Positions 30,146 through 39,944 of a stretch of DNA of 64,000 bases are shown here, piece by piece; within the stretch, counting starts at the first letter, position 1, and every line of letters begins with the position of its first letter. Position numbers and translations under genes: made by a program. Under the pieces are notes generated by a model. That model worked only from the letters and a program-made list of their open reading frames with translations. It made no database searches and had not been told where the DNA came from. Origin of the DNA: Pseudomonas sp. URMO17WK12:I2 (GTDB lineage Bacteria > Pseudomonadota > Gammaproteobacteria > Pseudomonadales > Pseudomonadaceae); contig NZ_QKYW01000003.1 in assembly GCF_003253735.1 (NCBI RefSeq), positions 372,001 through 436,000 of the forward strand. Reading direction: 5' to 3'.

Positions 30146-30931
30146 ATGTCTTTGCCCTTCGAACTGGCCGTCGATCCCACGACGTTGCTGTTGCTCGCCC
30201 TGGTCGCCTTTATCGCCGGGTTCATCGACGCCATCGCCGGCGGCGGTGGCCTGCTGACCATCCCCGCCCTGCTCACCACCGGCATGCCGCCGCACCTGGT
30301 ACTGGGCACCAGCAAGCTGTGCGCGACCTTCGGCTCGGCGACCGCCGGCTACACCTTCTACCGGCGCAAGCTGTTCAGCCCCGGCAAATGGAAGAACGCG
30401 ATGGTCGGCACCGCCATTGGCGCCATTGGTGGTGCGGTGCTGGTGCACTGGATGCCGGCCGAATGGATCAACAAGATGCTGCCGGTGGTGGTGTTCGCCT
30501 GCGGCATCTACCTGCTGTTCGGCAAGACGCCGGACGCGCCGCTGGACGCCGACCTGCCCATCGCCAGCCGCCGGCAATGGCCACAAGGCATCAGCCTGGG
30601 TTTCTACGACGGCGTGGCAGGCCCGGGAACCGGCGCGTTCTGGACGGTCAGCACCTTGCTCATGTACCCCCTGGACTTGGTGCGAGCCAGCGGCGTGGCG
30701 CGCTCGATGAACTTCATCAGCAATGCCTGCGCCCTGGCGGTGTTCATCGTCGCCGGTCAGGTGGCCTGGGTGGTGGGCCTGTGCATGGGGTTCTCGCTGA
30801 TGGCGGGTGCCTTTCTCGGTGCGCGCACGGCGATTGGCGGCGGTTCGAAGTTCATCCGCCCGGTGTTCATTCTGGTCGTGCTGGGGCTGACGACGCGGTT
30901 AGTCTGGCAGCACTGGTTCGGTGCCGCCTAG
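30146..30931 (+). CDS. TSUP (TauE/SafE) family transporter
   Basis: A 261-residue membrane protein with about eight helices in two repeats. The first repeat contains IAGFIDAIAGGGGLLTIPAL and the second GFYDGVAGPGTGAFWTV, the paired glycine-rich signatures of DUF81/TSUP proteins. The family exports or imports small organosulfur or sulfite-like anions. The substrate here cannot be read from the sequence, and the cysI operon 7 kb away is too distant to imply a link. The start ATG at 30146 has no strong ribosome binding site; I see no better one. Confidence 0.88.
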   Translation: MSLPFELAVDPTTLLLLALVAFIAGFIDAIAGGGGLLTIPALLTTGMPPHLVLGTSKLCATFGSATAGYTFYRRKLFSPGKWKNAMVGTAIGAIGGAVLVHWMPAEWINKMLPVVVFACGIYLLFGKTPDAPLDADLPIASRRQWPQGISLGFYDGVAGPGTGAFWTVSTLLMYPLDLVRASGVARSMNFISNACALAVFIVAGQVAWVVGLCMGFSLMAGAFLGARTAIGGGSKFIRPVFILVVLGLTTRLVWQHWFGAA

Positions 30932-31071
30932 CAGGCCTTTGAAAAACGTAGGCGAGGAAGCCAGTGCAAGGCAAAAACAGCCGAAAAAGCGCAGTTTACG
31001 TGCTGTAAATGAGCATTTTTAGGCTGTTTTTAACGCAGCAATGGCAACGTAGGTAGTTTTTCAAGGGCCTG
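30932..31071. repeat. 140-bp inverted-repeat element overlapping the nudC 3' end
   Basis: The left end CAGGCCTTTGAAAAAC and the right end GTTTTTCAAGGGCCTG are inverted repeats with one mismatch. Inside, GCAAAAACAGCC and GGCTGTTTTTAACGC form a second dyad. The right end covers the last codons and stop of nudC. It encodes nothing and looks like a Pseudomonas MITE-type insertion that also stands as the downstream boundary of both flanking genes. Confidence 0.7.
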
Positions 31072-31873
31072 CCAAGCGGCTGGCCATGTAGGAATCGATC
31101 AGGTAGCGGGCGATCGAACGCGAAGCCGGCAATGGCGGCAATGCATGGATCGAGAACCAGCGGGCATCCTCGATCTCCTCTTCCTGCATGACGATCTCCC
31201 CGCCGGCGTAGTCGGCATGAAAGCCGAGCATCAGCGAGTGCGGGAACGGCCAGTTCTGGCTGCCCTGGTAGCGGATATTGCAGACCTCGACGCCGACCTC
31301 TTCGCGCACCTCCCGGGCCACGCACTGCTCCACCGACTCACCCGCTTCGACGAAACCGGCCAGGGTGCTGTACACCCCGGTCACGAAACGCGGCGAACGG
31401 GCCAGCAGCACCTCGTCACCACGGGTAACCAGTACGATCATGCTTGGCGACAGGCGCGGATAGTGACGCAGGTTGCACGCCGGGCACTGCATCGCACGCT
31501 CGCCAGGCACCTGCAGCATGGCCGTGGCGCAGCTGCCACAGAAGCGATTGTCGCTGGCCCAGGTGCCGATCTGCGCTGCAAAACCGAGCATCTGGAACAG
31601 CTCGGCATCGCCTTCGAGCATTACCTGGCGCAACCCTTGCCAATGACAGCCCGGCAGCTCGGCCTTGCCCTGCAGCTCGAGCAGGTAAAGCGGTTCGCCA
31701 CCAAAATAGCCCAGGCCATGCTCGGCAATTACCGGCAAGTCCTGCTGCTTCAACCATTCACGGGGAAACAGCAGGCCATTGGCGTCGCTCAGAAAATGCT
31801 GGCGATGGTGGGCCAGCACCAGCCCGCCTGGCCGCTCACCATCGAGCAAGCCCGGTTGCCAGCACCCGGCCAT
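31061..31873 (-). CDS. nudC: NAD(H) pyrophosphatase / RNA decapping hydrolase NudC
   Basis: A 270-residue Nudix hydrolase that splits NADH and removes NAD caps from RNA. The zinc site is C112-x2-C115 and C130-x2-C133. The Nudix box ([11 protein letters not shown]...REVREEVG, about 173-195) is complete. The NudC-specific SQxWPFPxS motif is present as SQNWPFPHS. The gene ends SRLAGP, where the last two codons and stop are supplied by the 140-bp repeat element, so the natural end may have been altered. Its ATG shares one base with the stop of the ChpA-like gene upstream. Confidence 0.95.
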   Translation of the reverse strand: MAGCWQPGLLDGERPGGLVLAHHRQHFLSDANGLLFPREWLKQQDLPVIAEHGLGYFGGEPLYLLELQGKAELPGCHWQGLRQVMLEGDAELFQMLGFAAQIGTWASDNRFCGSCATAMLQVPGERAMQCPACNLRHYPRLSPSMIVLVTRGDEVLLARSPRFVTGVYSTLAGFVEAGESVEQCVAREVREEVGVEVCNIRYQGSQNWPFPHSLMLGFHADYAGGEIVMQEEEIEDARWFSIHALPPLPASRSIARYLIDSYMASRLAGP

Positions 31874-33531
31874 CAGGCGGCCACCTCTTGGCCCAGGGCG
31901 CGCACGCTCTCGGCGGCCAGATCCAGCACGCTCGGCTGCGCCAGACCGTTATCGGCCTCCAGGTAATACTCCAGGCTGCTCAGGGCGTCGGCCAGCACTT
32001 CCAGGCGTGCTTCGGCGGGCATCTGTTCGCTGTCGAGCATCTGCGCCTGGATGTAATCGGCGCAGGCGGCCACCAGCAGCGCCGCACGCTCCTGGCCGAG
32101 GAACCACAGGCCGCCGCGCACGGCTTGCAGGCTGAACGGCACATTGGACAGGTGCATGCGATCGCCTGACGATTCCAGGTAGGCGGTAATCGCGCGCTTG
32201 GCCAGTGCCAGGCCGGCGCGGGCTTCATCGAGCACCACCACGCGCGCCTCGAACAGCTGATGCTGGGCGAAGGTACACACCTCGGGGTCGACCCGCGGCG
32301 CAGAGACGCGCTCACCACGCTCGAGCGTGGCCACCATGCCTTCGACGTAGAGCACGGAGTCGGCCAGGGCGATCAACTGCTCCGACTCGACCGGGGCGCC
32401 CTCACACCAGGCGCTGACCGTCGGTAACTGATTGGCCAGTGAATTGCCTGCCGAGCTCAGACCGACCATTGCCAGCGTCTTGCTCAGCTTGCCGAGCAGC
32501 GCATGCAGGCTGCTCAGGCCGTCTTCCTGCAGGGTACCGCGCTCGCTGAGGTCGAGCAGATCCTTGACGCTGGCCAATTCCTCGCGAATCGCCGAGCTCA
32601 GCGAGCGCATCACCGCCTTGCCAGGGCCGGAAAGACGCTGGTATTCCTCTTCCAGCAAGTGATCGGTAAACGGCAGCGCGGTAATGCCGAACAGCTCACG
32701 CACCTCGCTCGCCAGCGGGCCACGGCCGGCGGACAGCGCGACAAGGTACAGCAGCTCCTTGAGGAGGCTGCGTGGCGGCTCGTAGGAACCGTTGACCAGC
32801 ATCTGCCGCAGCTCGCGGTCGATACGCGAGAACAGCTGCTTACGCGACTTGCGCGGCAGCAATTGACCATCGTTGAGGGCCTCGAGGGCCGCCGCGCCTA
32901 GCCAGCACAGGCGCCCGCGCGGCTCGTTGGCGAACAGGCCATCGAGACGGCTCATGGCCCGGCCCATCAGCTTCATGCTGGCCGCCGGGGTCTGCTCGCG
33001 CAGATAGCCCAGCAGGCCGACCTGGTACATCTGCCGCAAACGGCGTCCTTCGCTCTCTTTGGCAGCCGCGTCCAGCGCCGGTGGCACCATACGCGGCCGG
33101 GCCTGGTCGAGGCGCACGCTGAAGAAGAAACTCTCGGGCAACGGTGGCTGCTTGCACGCCTGACGCAGATCGTTGATCGCCGGCAGCAGCAGTTCGGGCA
33201 TTTCCTGGCGATGGGCATCCAGCCCTTCGAGATAACGGCGCAGCACGTGCAGCGCATTGCTCAGCGCCGCCAGCTGCGCATCGCGCTCGTTGCCGACGCC
33301 AGCTGGAATATCGGTGGCCTGGTCGAGGACTTCCTGGGCGAGCAATTCAGCCCCGGTCAGCTCGATCAGGTTGAGCGTGCCGCGCACCTGCTGCAGGTTA
33401 TCGACCGCCTGCTGCAACAGGGCGCCGTTATTGCGCTCGACGATGAACTGTTCGAGGCTCGCTTCGGCCTCTTCGATCGTGGCGAACAGTTCGTCGCGAA
33501 CCAGCCCCAGTGACGATGCTCCAGAAACCAT
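31873..33531 (-). CDS. ChpA N-terminal-like helical protein
   Basis: A 552-residue, mostly helical, soluble protein. Its N-terminus ([30 protein letters not shown]) resembles the first phosphotransfer-like repeat of Pseudomonas ChpA, which has QVHGTLQMVEL. Here the histidine is replaced by arginine, so phosphotransfer at that site is unlikely. A related helical repeat follows near 280-380 ([21 protein letters not shown]). There is no kinase, CheW or receiver domain. It is translationally coupled to nudC. Function is unknown; it may be a scaffold that borrowed the Hpt fold. I recall a similar gene at this position in P. aeruginosa (PA1822). Confidence 0.72.
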   Translation of the reverse strand: MVSGASSLGLVRDELFATIEEAEASLEQFIVERNNGALLQQAVDNLQQVRGTLNLIELTGAELLAQEVLDQATDIPAGVGNERDAQLAALSNALHVLRRYLEGLDAHRQEMPELLLPAINDLRQACKQPPLPESFFFSVRLDQARPRMVPPALDAAAKESEGRRLRQMYQVGLLGYLREQTPAASMKLMGRAMSRLDGLFANEPRGRLCWLGAAALEALNDGQLLPRKSRKQLFSRIDRELRQMLVNGSYEPPRSLLKELLYLVALSAGRGPLASEVRELFGITALPFTDHLLEEEYQRLSGPGKAVMRSLSSAIREELASVKDLLDLSERGTLQEDGLSSLHALLGKLSKTLAMVGLSSAGNSLANQLPTVSAWCEGAPVESEQLIALADSVLYVEGMVATLERGERVSAPRVDPEVCTFAQHQLFEARVVVLDEARAGLALAKRAITAYLESSGDRMHLSNVPFSLQAVRGGLWFLGQERAALLVAACADYIQAQMLDSEQMPAEARLEVLADALSSLEYYLEADNGLAQPSVLDLAAESVRALGQEVAA

Positions 33532-33569
33532 TCGCTAGTGTGCCTCCCGCACAGGTGATGAAACCGCGC

Positions 33570-34382
33570 TCAATCAGCGAACTCGGGATTCTGCTTGTTC
33601 ATGTGGGCCATCATCGCCACACGCAGGTCGGCCGACTGCAGCATGGCGGCGTTCCAGGTGGCGACGTATTCGAGGCCGTCGTCGACCCGGTGATCACGCA
33701 TGTAGCGAATCATCTCCTTGGTCCCACGCACGGCAACCGGCGATTTTGCGGCGATCGCCCGGGCAATGTCCATCACGCCGGCCAGCAATGTGTCGTGGGT
33801 CTCGAATACGCGGTTCACCAGGCCGATTTCCCGCGCTTCGGCGGCCTCGACGGTGCGCCCGGTGTAGGCCAGTTCACGCAGCATGCCGTCGCCGATCAGG
33901 CGCGGCAGCCGTTGCAGCGTACCGACGTCAGCGGCCATGCCGATGTCGATTTCCTTGATGGCGAACTGCACATCCGCGCTGCAGTAGCGCATGTCGCAAG
34001 CGCTGATCAGGTCGATGGCGCCGCCCAGGCAGTAGCCCTGGATGGCGGCCAGCACCGGTTTGCTGCAGTGATCGACGGCGTTGAACGAGGCCTGCAGTTC
34101 GACAATCTTGCGGCGCAGGGTTTGCGCATTGCGGCCGACATCCTTGCCCAGCTGGCTGCTGACCTGAGCAAGCAGATTGAGGTCGATACCAGATGAAAAG
34201 TGCTTGCCGGCCCCCGAGAGCACCACCACGCGAACTTCGTCGGTTTCGTCGGCCCAGCGAAAGATATCGATGATCTCCGTCCAGAACGCGGCGTTCATGG
34301 CATTGATCTTGTCCGCTCGGTCAATCACCACGTGGGCGATCTTGTCCTGCAATTCGACGCGAAAAGCCTGGTATTGCGACAT
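33570..34382 (-). CDS. Enoyl-CoA hydratase/isomerase family protein
   Basis: A 270-residue crotonase-fold enzyme. The oxyanion-hole segments are SGAGKHFSSGIDLNLLA (about 60-76) and CLGGAIDLISACDMRYC (about 115-131), with the DIGMAADVGTLQRLP acid motif in the active-site region. The fold and spacing suit delta3,5-delta2,4-dienoyl-CoA isomerase-like members, but the substrate is uncertain. The ATG at 34382 is chosen because AAGGA lies 8 bases upstream; longer frames are not conserved-looking. It stands alone between the ChpA-like gene and ldcA. Confidence 0.85.
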   Translation of the reverse strand: MSQYQAFRVELQDKIAHVVIDRADKINAMNAAFWTEIIDIFRWADETDEVRVVVLSGAGKHFSSGIDLNLLAQVSSQLGKDVGRNAQTLRRKIVELQASFNAVDHCSKPVLAAIQGYCLGGAIDLISACDMRYCSADVQFAIKEIDIGMAADVGTLQRLPRLIGDGMLRELAYTGRTVEAAEAREIGLVNRVFETHDTLLAGVMDIARAIAAKSPVAVRGTKEMIRYMRDHRVDDGLEYVATWNAAMLQSADLRVAMMAHMNKQNPEFAD

Positions 34383-34518
34383 GCAAGTCATCCTTCTGGT
34401 GGCGGCTCGAGCGCCCCCGCCACGACAGCAGGGGAACGACCGCGCAACTATAGCAAGCGGCGCCTGAAAGTCGATCACACCGCAGCGCGTCCAGGTTATC
34501 GGCCGTGCCCTGCGCGAC

Positions 34519-36789
34519 TCACTGCTCGATGATGCAGTCCACCGTGTAGTAACTGCCCTGCTCGCCTTCATGGCGTTGCAGGCCATGGACATCGGCGTCG
34601 AAGCCGGGAAAACGCTGCTCGAAGGCCTGGGCGAAGCGCAGGTAGTCGATGATCGAGCGGGTTTGCGCCGTGAAGCGCTCGCCCGGCATGATCAACGGGA
34701 TACCTGGCGGATAAGGCACCAGCATCACCGCGGCGATACGCCCCTCGACGTCGTCGACCAGCACCTCTTCAACCTCACCGCGTACCAGCTGGTTATAGGC
34801 ATCGGCTGGTTTCAGGGCGATTTCGGGCAGTACGGTGTACATGCGCTTGAGGGATTTGGCGGTGGCGTTTTCGCGGTAGCAGTCATGCAACGAATCGCAC
34901 AGATCGCGCAGGCCCATGCCCTGGTAGCGAAGCGCACCTTCGCGGGCCACCGAAGGCAGCACCGAGCTCAACGGCAGGTTGGCATCGTAGCTGCGCTTGA
35001 ACTCCAGAAGTTCGGTCAACAGGGTGCTCCACTTGCCCTTGGTGATGCCCATGGAGAACAGCACCAGGAACGAGTACAGGCCGGTCTTCTCGACCACCAG
35101 GCCGCGCTCCCAGAGAAACTTGCTGACCACCGCGGCGGGAATGCCGCGCTCGTCGAGACGACCACCGGCAGTCAGACCGGGCATCACCAGGGTCACCTTG
35201 ATCGGGTCGAGCAGCACGTAGTCTTCGGCCACGTCCCCGAAACCATGCCAGTCGGCTTCGGGCTGCAGCAGCCAGTCCGGCGTCGACACGTCGTCGGTGC
35301 CCTCGGTCTGCGGCGGCTGCCAGATGCTGAACCACCAATCCTCGCTGCTCAGGCTCTGCCCCAGGTTGGCCAGGGCACGGCGGAAGCTCAGTGCCTCGTC
35401 GAAGGTTTCCTGGATCAGCGAACGCCCGGCCGGCCCCTCCATCATCGCCGAGGCCACATCCAGCGAGGCGATGATGCCGTACTGCGGCGAGGTGGAGATG
35501 TGCATCATGAAGGCTTCGTTGAAACGGTCGCGGTCGAGCTTGCGCCCGTCGGTGCCCACGCCACCGTCCTGCACGTGGATCATCGACGCCTGGCTGAAGG
35601 CGGCGAGCAGCTTGTGGGTCGAGTGGGTGGTGAACACCATCGGGCCGGCGGCCTCGCGGGTGGTGCCCATGCCATAGCGCCCGGCATAGAACTCGTGGAA
35701 CGCCGCGTAGGCGTACCAGGCCTCGTCGAAGTGCAGCACCTCGACCGAATCGCCGAGAGTGCGCTTGATCAGCTCGGCGTTGTAGCACAGCCCGTCGTAG
35801 GTCGAGTTGGTCACCACCGCCAGCTTGACCTTGGGTTCACGCCCACGTGCCAGCGGGCTGGCATCGATCTTGGCCTGGATCGACTCGCGGGTGAATTCGC
35901 TCAGCGGGATTGGCCCGATGATGCCCAGCTCGTTACGTTCCGGCGACAGGTACAGGGGGATCGCGCCGGTCATGATGATCGCGTGCAGGATCGACTTGTG
36001 GCAGTTGCGGTCGACCAGCACCAGGTCGTCGCGGCCGACCATCGAGTGCCAGACGATCTTGTTGGCGGTCGAGGTGCCGTTGATCACGAAGTAGGTATGG
36101 TCGGCACCGAAGTTGCGCGCCGCACGTTCCTCGGCAGCCGCCAGCGGGCCGGTATGGTCGAGCAGCGAGCCGAGCTCGGGCACCGAGACCGACAGGTCGG
36201 AGCGCAGGGTATTCTCGCCGAAGAACTGATGGAATGCCTGCCCCACCGGGCTCTTGCGGTAGGCCACGCCACCGCCGTGCCCTGGCGTGTGCCAGGAATA
36301 GTTGGACTGCGATGTGTGCTGCACCAGCGCCTTGAAGAATGGCGGCAGCAGGCCGTCGAGGTAATTGCGCGCGGCGCGCGCCACCTGGCGAGCCAGAAAC
36401 GGCACGGTGTCCTCGAACAGGTAGAGAATGCCACGCAGCTGGTTGAGATCGGCCATGGCTTCGGCCGGCGCATTCTCGATGGTGACCTGCTCGCCCAGGG
36501 CGAAGATCGGAAGTTGCGGGGCGCGGCGCCGGGCAATGCGGATCAGCTCGACCATATCCTGCAGCAGGTGGCGATTTTCCCCGGCGCCTTCGGCGGCCAC
36601 CAGGATGCAGGCCAGGCCGTGGTGGGTCGAGGCGACGATGTGGCCTTCCGCCGAACTGGCGGTAGAGAGAATGGTAAAGCCGTCCTGCTCCAGCTCGGCG
36701 GCGATGGCCCGCACCCGTTCGCCGGCCACGGTATCGGCCTTGATGTCACGATGAACGATGAGTACCGGGAACTTGAGGTCTTTGTACAT
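34519..36789 (-). CDS. ldcA: Lysine/arginine/ornithine decarboxylase, LdcA-type
   Basis: A 756-residue PLP enzyme. An N-terminal wing domain (about 1-130) precedes the fold-I PLP domain with DHTGPL, INGTSTANK and the cofactor lysine K393 in STHKLLAAFSQ. The length and N-terminus agree with P. aeruginosa LdcA, which prefers L-lysine and makes cadaverine; arginine or ornithine activity cannot be ruled out. In P. aeruginosa it is followed by the transporter ldcB in the same operon, but no such transporter is present here. No ArgR-type site could be identified with confidence. Confidence 0.92.
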   Translation of the reverse strand: MYKDLKFPVLIVHRDIKADTVAGERVRAIAAELEQDGFTILSTASSAEGHIVASTHHGLACILVAAEGAGENRHLLQDMVELIRIARRRAPQLPIFALGEQVTIENAPAEAMADLNQLRGILYLFEDTVPFLARQVARAARNYLDGLLPPFFKALVQHTSQSNYSWHTPGHGGGVAYRKSPVGQAFHQFFGENTLRSDLSVSVPELGSLLDHTGPLAAAEERAARNFGADHTYFVINGTSTANKIVWHSMVGRDDLVLVDRNCHKSILHAIIMTGAIPLYLSPERNELGIIGPIPLSEFTRESIQAKIDASPLARGREPKVKLAVVTNSTYDGLCYNAELIKRTLGDSVEVLHFDEAWYAYAAFHEFYAGRYGMGTTREAAGPMVFTTHSTHKLLAAFSQASMIHVQDGGVGTDGRKLDRDRFNEAFMMHISTSPQYGIIASLDVASAMMEGPAGRSLIQETFDEALSFRRALANLGQSLSSEDWWFSIWQPPQTEGTDDVSTPDWLLQPEADWHGFGDVAEDYVLLDPIKVTLVMPGLTAGGRLDERGIPAAVVSKFLWERGLVVEKTGLYSFLVLFSMGITKGKWSTLLTELLEFKRSYDANLPLSSVLPSVAREGALRYQGMGLRDLCDSLHDCYRENATAKSLKRMYTVLPEIALKPADAYNQLVRGEVEEVLVDDVEGRIAAVMLVPYPPGIPLIMPGERFTAQTRSIIDYLRFAQAFEQRFPGFDADVHGLQRHEGEQGSYYTVDCIIEQ

Positions 36790-36904
36790 CAGCTACACCT
36801 GAGGTCATGCGGGATCGGCCCGCTATGCCCTCAGGGTAGAGGCTCGCCACAGAGGACGGAACCCCTCGCTGACAGAGCTATACGAAAAGGTCGCAATTGA
36901 CCGA

Positions 36905-37657
36905 TCAGGAGGCGGATGTGCCCTGCTCTGCCGCTTCCATCTGCGCCCACAGGGCCGGTGCACCGGCGGCCTTCTCGATGGCAGCCAGGCGCGCGGCATG
37001 GGCGGCCAGGTCCTCGGCACTGGCAGCGAGTACCACGCCACGCGGCCGCTCAGCTGGCAGGCGACGAATCGGTGTGGCCTGCTGGCGACCACTGCCATCG
37101 CCCTCGGCACCTTCGCCGGCCAAGGACAGGTTGGTCTGCCCACCGGTCATCGCCAGGTAGACGTCGGCGAGAATCTCCGAGTCGAGCAAGGCGCCGTGCA
37201 GCTCACGACCGGAGTTGTCGACGCCGTAGCGCTTGCACAATGCGTCGAGGCTGTTGCGCTGGCCCGGGTGACGCTCGCGCGCCATCTGCAGGGTGTCCAG
37301 TACGTCGCAGTACGCCGAGATATCCGCACGTTCATGCTGGCCGATCAGGGCGAACTCGTTGTTCAGGAAGCCCAGGTCGAACGGCGCGTTGTGAATGATC
37401 AGTTGCGCGCCCTTGATGAATTCGTAGAACTCGTCGGCGACGTCCTTGAAGCGCGGCTTGTCCTTGAGATCCTCGTTGGTGATGCCGTGCACCGCGATGG
37501 CGCCTTCATCGATCTCACGATCCGGCTGCAGGTAGATGTGGAAATGCCGCCCGGTCAGGCGCCGCCCCTCGACCTCCACGCAACCGATCTCGATGACCCG
37601 ATGACCATCGTTTACCGGCATACCGGTGGTTTCAGTATCCAGTACGACTCTACGCAC
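36905..37657 (-). CDS. dnaQ: DNA polymerase III epsilon subunit (3'-5' exonuclease)
   Basis: A 250-residue proofreading exonuclease. Exo I has D7 and E9 in LDTETTG, Exo II has D94 in [10 protein letters not shown], and Exo III-epsilon has H154 and D159 in HGALLDSEI. After the catalytic domain, a QTNLSL segment near residue 173 resembles the beta-clamp binding motif of E. coli epsilon. The C-terminal tail should bind the alpha subunit. It overlaps rnhA by 8 bases on the same strand, the conserved rnhA-dnaQ pair. Confidence 0.96.
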   Translation of the reverse strand: MRRVVLDTETTGMPVNDGHRVIEIGCVEVEGRRLTGRHFHIYLQPDREIDEGAIAVHGITNEDLKDKPRFKDVADEFYEFIKGAQLIIHNAPFDLGFLNNEFALIGQHERADISAYCDVLDTLQMARERHPGQRNSLDALCKRYGVDNSGRELHGALLDSEILADVYLAMTGGQTNLSLAGEGAEGDGSGRQQATPIRRLPAERPRGVVLAASAEDLAAHAARLAAIEKAAGAPALWAQMEAAEQGTSAS

Positions 37658-38102
37658 GCTTCATGCTCCTGATATCTTCGACGCCACGGTTGGCCAGTTG
37701 GTCGGCCCGTTCATTGCCGGGGTGGCCGATATGGCCGCGCACCCATTGCCAAGTCACGTTGTGGCGGTTGACCTGCTCGTCCAGCTGCTGCCACAGGTCG
37801 GCGTTCTTCACCGGTTCCTTCGCGGCGGTTTTCCAGCCGCGCTTCTTCCAGTTCGGCATCCACTCCTGAATGCCCTTCATGACGTACTGCGAGTCGGTGA
37901 CCAGGCGCACGTTGCACGGGCGCTTCAGCTCGGCCAGGCCACGAATCGCACCCATCAGCTCCATGCGGTTGTTGGTGGTCACGGCCTCGCCGCCCCACAA
38001 CTCCTTCTCCACACCCTGGAATACCAGCAATGCGCCCCAGCCACCGACGCCCGGATTGCCCTTGCAGGCACCGTCGGTGTAAAGCTCAACTTGATCGGAC
38101 AT
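37650..38102 (-). CDS. rnhA: Ribonuclease HI
   Basis: A 150-residue RNase HI that cuts RNA in RNA-DNA hybrids. All catalytic residues are in the expected places: D10 ([11 protein letters not shown]), E48 (NNRMELM), D70 (LVTDSQYV), H124 and D134. The length matches E. coli RNase HI. It is followed by dnaQ with an 8-base overlap and preceded by a methyltransferase gene, the order common in Pseudomonas. Confidence 0.97.
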   Translation of the reverse strand: MSDQVELYTDGACKGNPGVGGWGALLVFQGVEKELWGGEAVTTNNRMELMGAIRGLAELKRPCNVRLVTDSQYVMKGIQEWMPNWKKRGWKTAAKEPVKNADLWQQLDEQVNRHNVTWQWVRGHIGHPGNERADQLANRGVEDIRSMKRA

Positions 38103-38146
38103 GCAGCGCCTTTATCTATGCTCTGATTTCAATGTGCGGGACCGGG

Positions 38147-38908
38147 TCACGCGCCGTCACGGTCGCGACGACTGAGCTTGGCCACCGGCATGGGCATCAG
38201 CTTGCCCATCGGCTCGCGACGGGACTGGCGCAGCGGGCGCAGGCCGACCACCAGCTTGCGCGCTACCAATACGTAAAACCCGCCACCTGGCGATTGCCAG
38301 GCACCGCCCCAGCGCTCCAGAGAGGCCAACCGAGCCTGCCAGGCCGCCGAAGCAAGCGGCGGACGATAACATCCGAAGCGGCGTTTCTCCAGCGCGAAGC
38401 CCAGCAGGTTGAGCCAATCGGCGAGCCGCCCGGGGGCGATGCAGCGGGCGTCGTGGAGCACGTCATGGGCGAACAGGTGGCGCACGCCCCAGGCGCTCAT
38501 CGGATTGATACCGACGATCAGCAGATGCCCGCCCGGTCGCACGCTGCGCGCCGCTTCCCGCAGCAAGCCGTGGGGCGACTGGCTGAAATCCAGGCCATGT
38601 TGCAGCACCACCACGTCGGCGGCGTGCTCGACCAGCGGCCAGGCCTGCTCCTCGCAGACGATCTCCACCCCCGCGAACGGCGCGCCCAGGCGCACGCTGC
38701 GCTGGATCTGCCGGGTTTCGAGGGAGGTCTCGGCACAGGGGCCGTAATGCACTAGGTAGCCGCCGAAAAACCGCGCCAGTTCTTCGTCAAGCAACCGCTG
38801 CTCCTGCTCGAGCAGCAGGCGCCCCAGCGGGCTGGTGAACCATTGCCGGGCCGCGCCGATCAGCTGCAGCCAGTCGGCATCGGCCTGGGCGAAGGGGTTG
38901 TCGGTCAT
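38147..38908 (-). CDS. SAM-dependent methyltransferase-like protein (YafS type)
   Basis: A 253-residue protein with a Rossmann-like methyltransferase core: VDVVVLQHGLDFSQSPHGLLREAARSVRPGGHLLIVGINP gives post-I to motif IV features. The SAM-binding glycine motif is weak, but GAPFAGVEIVCEEQAWP precedes it in the expected place. The gene position between rnhA and gloB matches YafS/PA1814-like genes. The substrate is unknown. It is divergent from gloB. The ATG at 38908 is chosen (MTDNPFAQADADW) rather than longer upstream frames that would overlap gloB's leader. Confidence 0.8.
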   Translation of the reverse strand: MTDNPFAQADADWLQLIGAARQWFTSPLGRLLLEQEQRLLDEELARFFGGYLVHYGPCAETSLETRQIQRSVRLGAPFAGVEIVCEEQAWPLVEHAADVVVLQHGLDFSQSPHGLLREAARSVRPGGHLLIVGINPMSAWGVRHLFAHDVLHDARCIAPGRLADWLNLLGFALEKRRFGCYRPPLASAAWQARLASLERWGGAWQSPGGGFYVLVARKLVVGLRPLRQSRREPMGKLMPMPVAKLSRRDRDGA

Positions 38909-39071
38909 GGACGCGTGCTCATGGGCTGCTTGTTCATGAAAAATACCTGCATAGCCATCTCTAACAATGACACCAAGGGTCTGCTGACGTTTCACGCAGG
39001 GCAACGCAGCTCGCGTTGAAGCATCAACAACCCCTAAGATGCACCTTTGTCCCCAGCTTGGCGACCACCTG

Positions 39072-39845
39072 ATGATCAAGATCGAAGCCCTGAGCGCATT
39101 CTCCGACAACTACATCTGGCTGCTGCAGGATGCCCAGCACAAGCGTGTCGCGGTGGTCGACCCCGGCGACGCCGCCCCCGTACAGGCCTGGTTGCAGCAG
39201 CACCACGACTGGACGCTGAGCGATATCCTGATTACCCATCACCACAACGATCACGTCGGTGGCGTCGAGCAGCTGCGCCGCGAAACCGGTGCACGGGTCT
39301 ACGGCCCTGCCAACGAGAACATTCCGGGCCGCGACCAGGCACTGGTCGATGGCGAGCGTATCGAGGTGCTGGGCCTGACGCTCCAGGTCTTCGAAGTCCC
39401 TGGCCATACCCTGGGCCATATCGCCTTCTATCAACCCCAGCAGCACTGGCTGTTCTGTGGCGACACCCTGTTCGCCGCCGGCTGCGGCCGCCTGTTCGAA
39501 GGCACGCCGCAACAGATGCACCAGTCGCTGCAGCGCCTTGCAGGGCTGCCGGACGATACGCTGATCTATTGCGCCCACGAATACACGCTCAGCAACCTGC
39601 GCTTCGCCAAGGCCGTCGAGCCGGCCAACCGGGAAATTGCCGAGCGCTTCGCACAGGTCGAGGCGTGGCGTCAGCAAGGGCAGATCAGCCTGCCGTCCGT
39701 TTTGCAGCTCGAGCGGGCCACCAACCCGTTTTTGCGCGCTGCGCAAACATCGGTTAAAGAAATGATCGCCAGTCGGGAGGGGCGCGTCATCGTCAGCGAA
39801 AGCGAGGTTTTTGCCGCGCTGCGGGCCTGGAAGGATCGCTTCTGA
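39072..39845 (+). CDS. gloB: Hydroxyacylglutathione hydrolase (glyoxalase II)
   Basis: A 257-residue binuclear-metal hydrolase that releases D-lactate from S-lactoylglutathione. The metal motif [10 protein letters not shown] (about 55-64) is intact, and [21 protein letters not shown] and CAHEYTLSN follow at the expected spacing. The ATG at 39072 ([13 protein letters not shown]) gives the standard N-terminus. It is divergent from the methyltransferase and ends 34 bases before the mltD promoter. Confidence 0.96.
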   Translation: MIKIEALSAFSDNYIWLLQDAQHKRVAVVDPGDAAPVQAWLQQHHDWTLSDILITHHHNDHVGGVEQLRRETGARVYGPANENIPGRDQALVDGERIEVLGLTLQVFEVPGHTLGHIAFYQPQQHWLFCGDTLFAAGCGRLFEGTPQQMHQSLQRLAGLPDDTLIYCAHEYTLSNLRFAKAVEPANREIAERFAQVEAWRQQGQISLPSVLQLERATNPFLRAAQTSVKEMIASREGRVIVSESEVFAALRAWKDRF

Positions 39846-39870
39846 AGCGCCGACTGGACCGCAAAATTCT

Positions 39871-39908
39871 GGTCAAAACTTGACCACCCCTGGATCGGTT
39901 TCTAGAAT
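39871..39908 (+). promoter_or_regulatory. Sigma-70 promoter of mltD with overlapping palindrome
   Basis: TTGACC at 39880-39885 and TAGAAT at 39903-39908 are 17 bp apart. The -35 is the right half of a perfect palindrome GGTCAA-AAC-TTGACC at 39871-39885, a possible operator. The mltD ATG follows 36 bases downstream. Confidence 0.75.
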
Positions 39909-39944
39909 CGCCCGACTTTCGATCCAGGACAGCCCCCATAACCA

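Noticed and set aside
34570..36900. A 776-codon open frame antisense to ldcA
   Set aside because: Same shadow effect. The plus-strand protein has no recognisable motif, and ldcA is intact on the minus strand.
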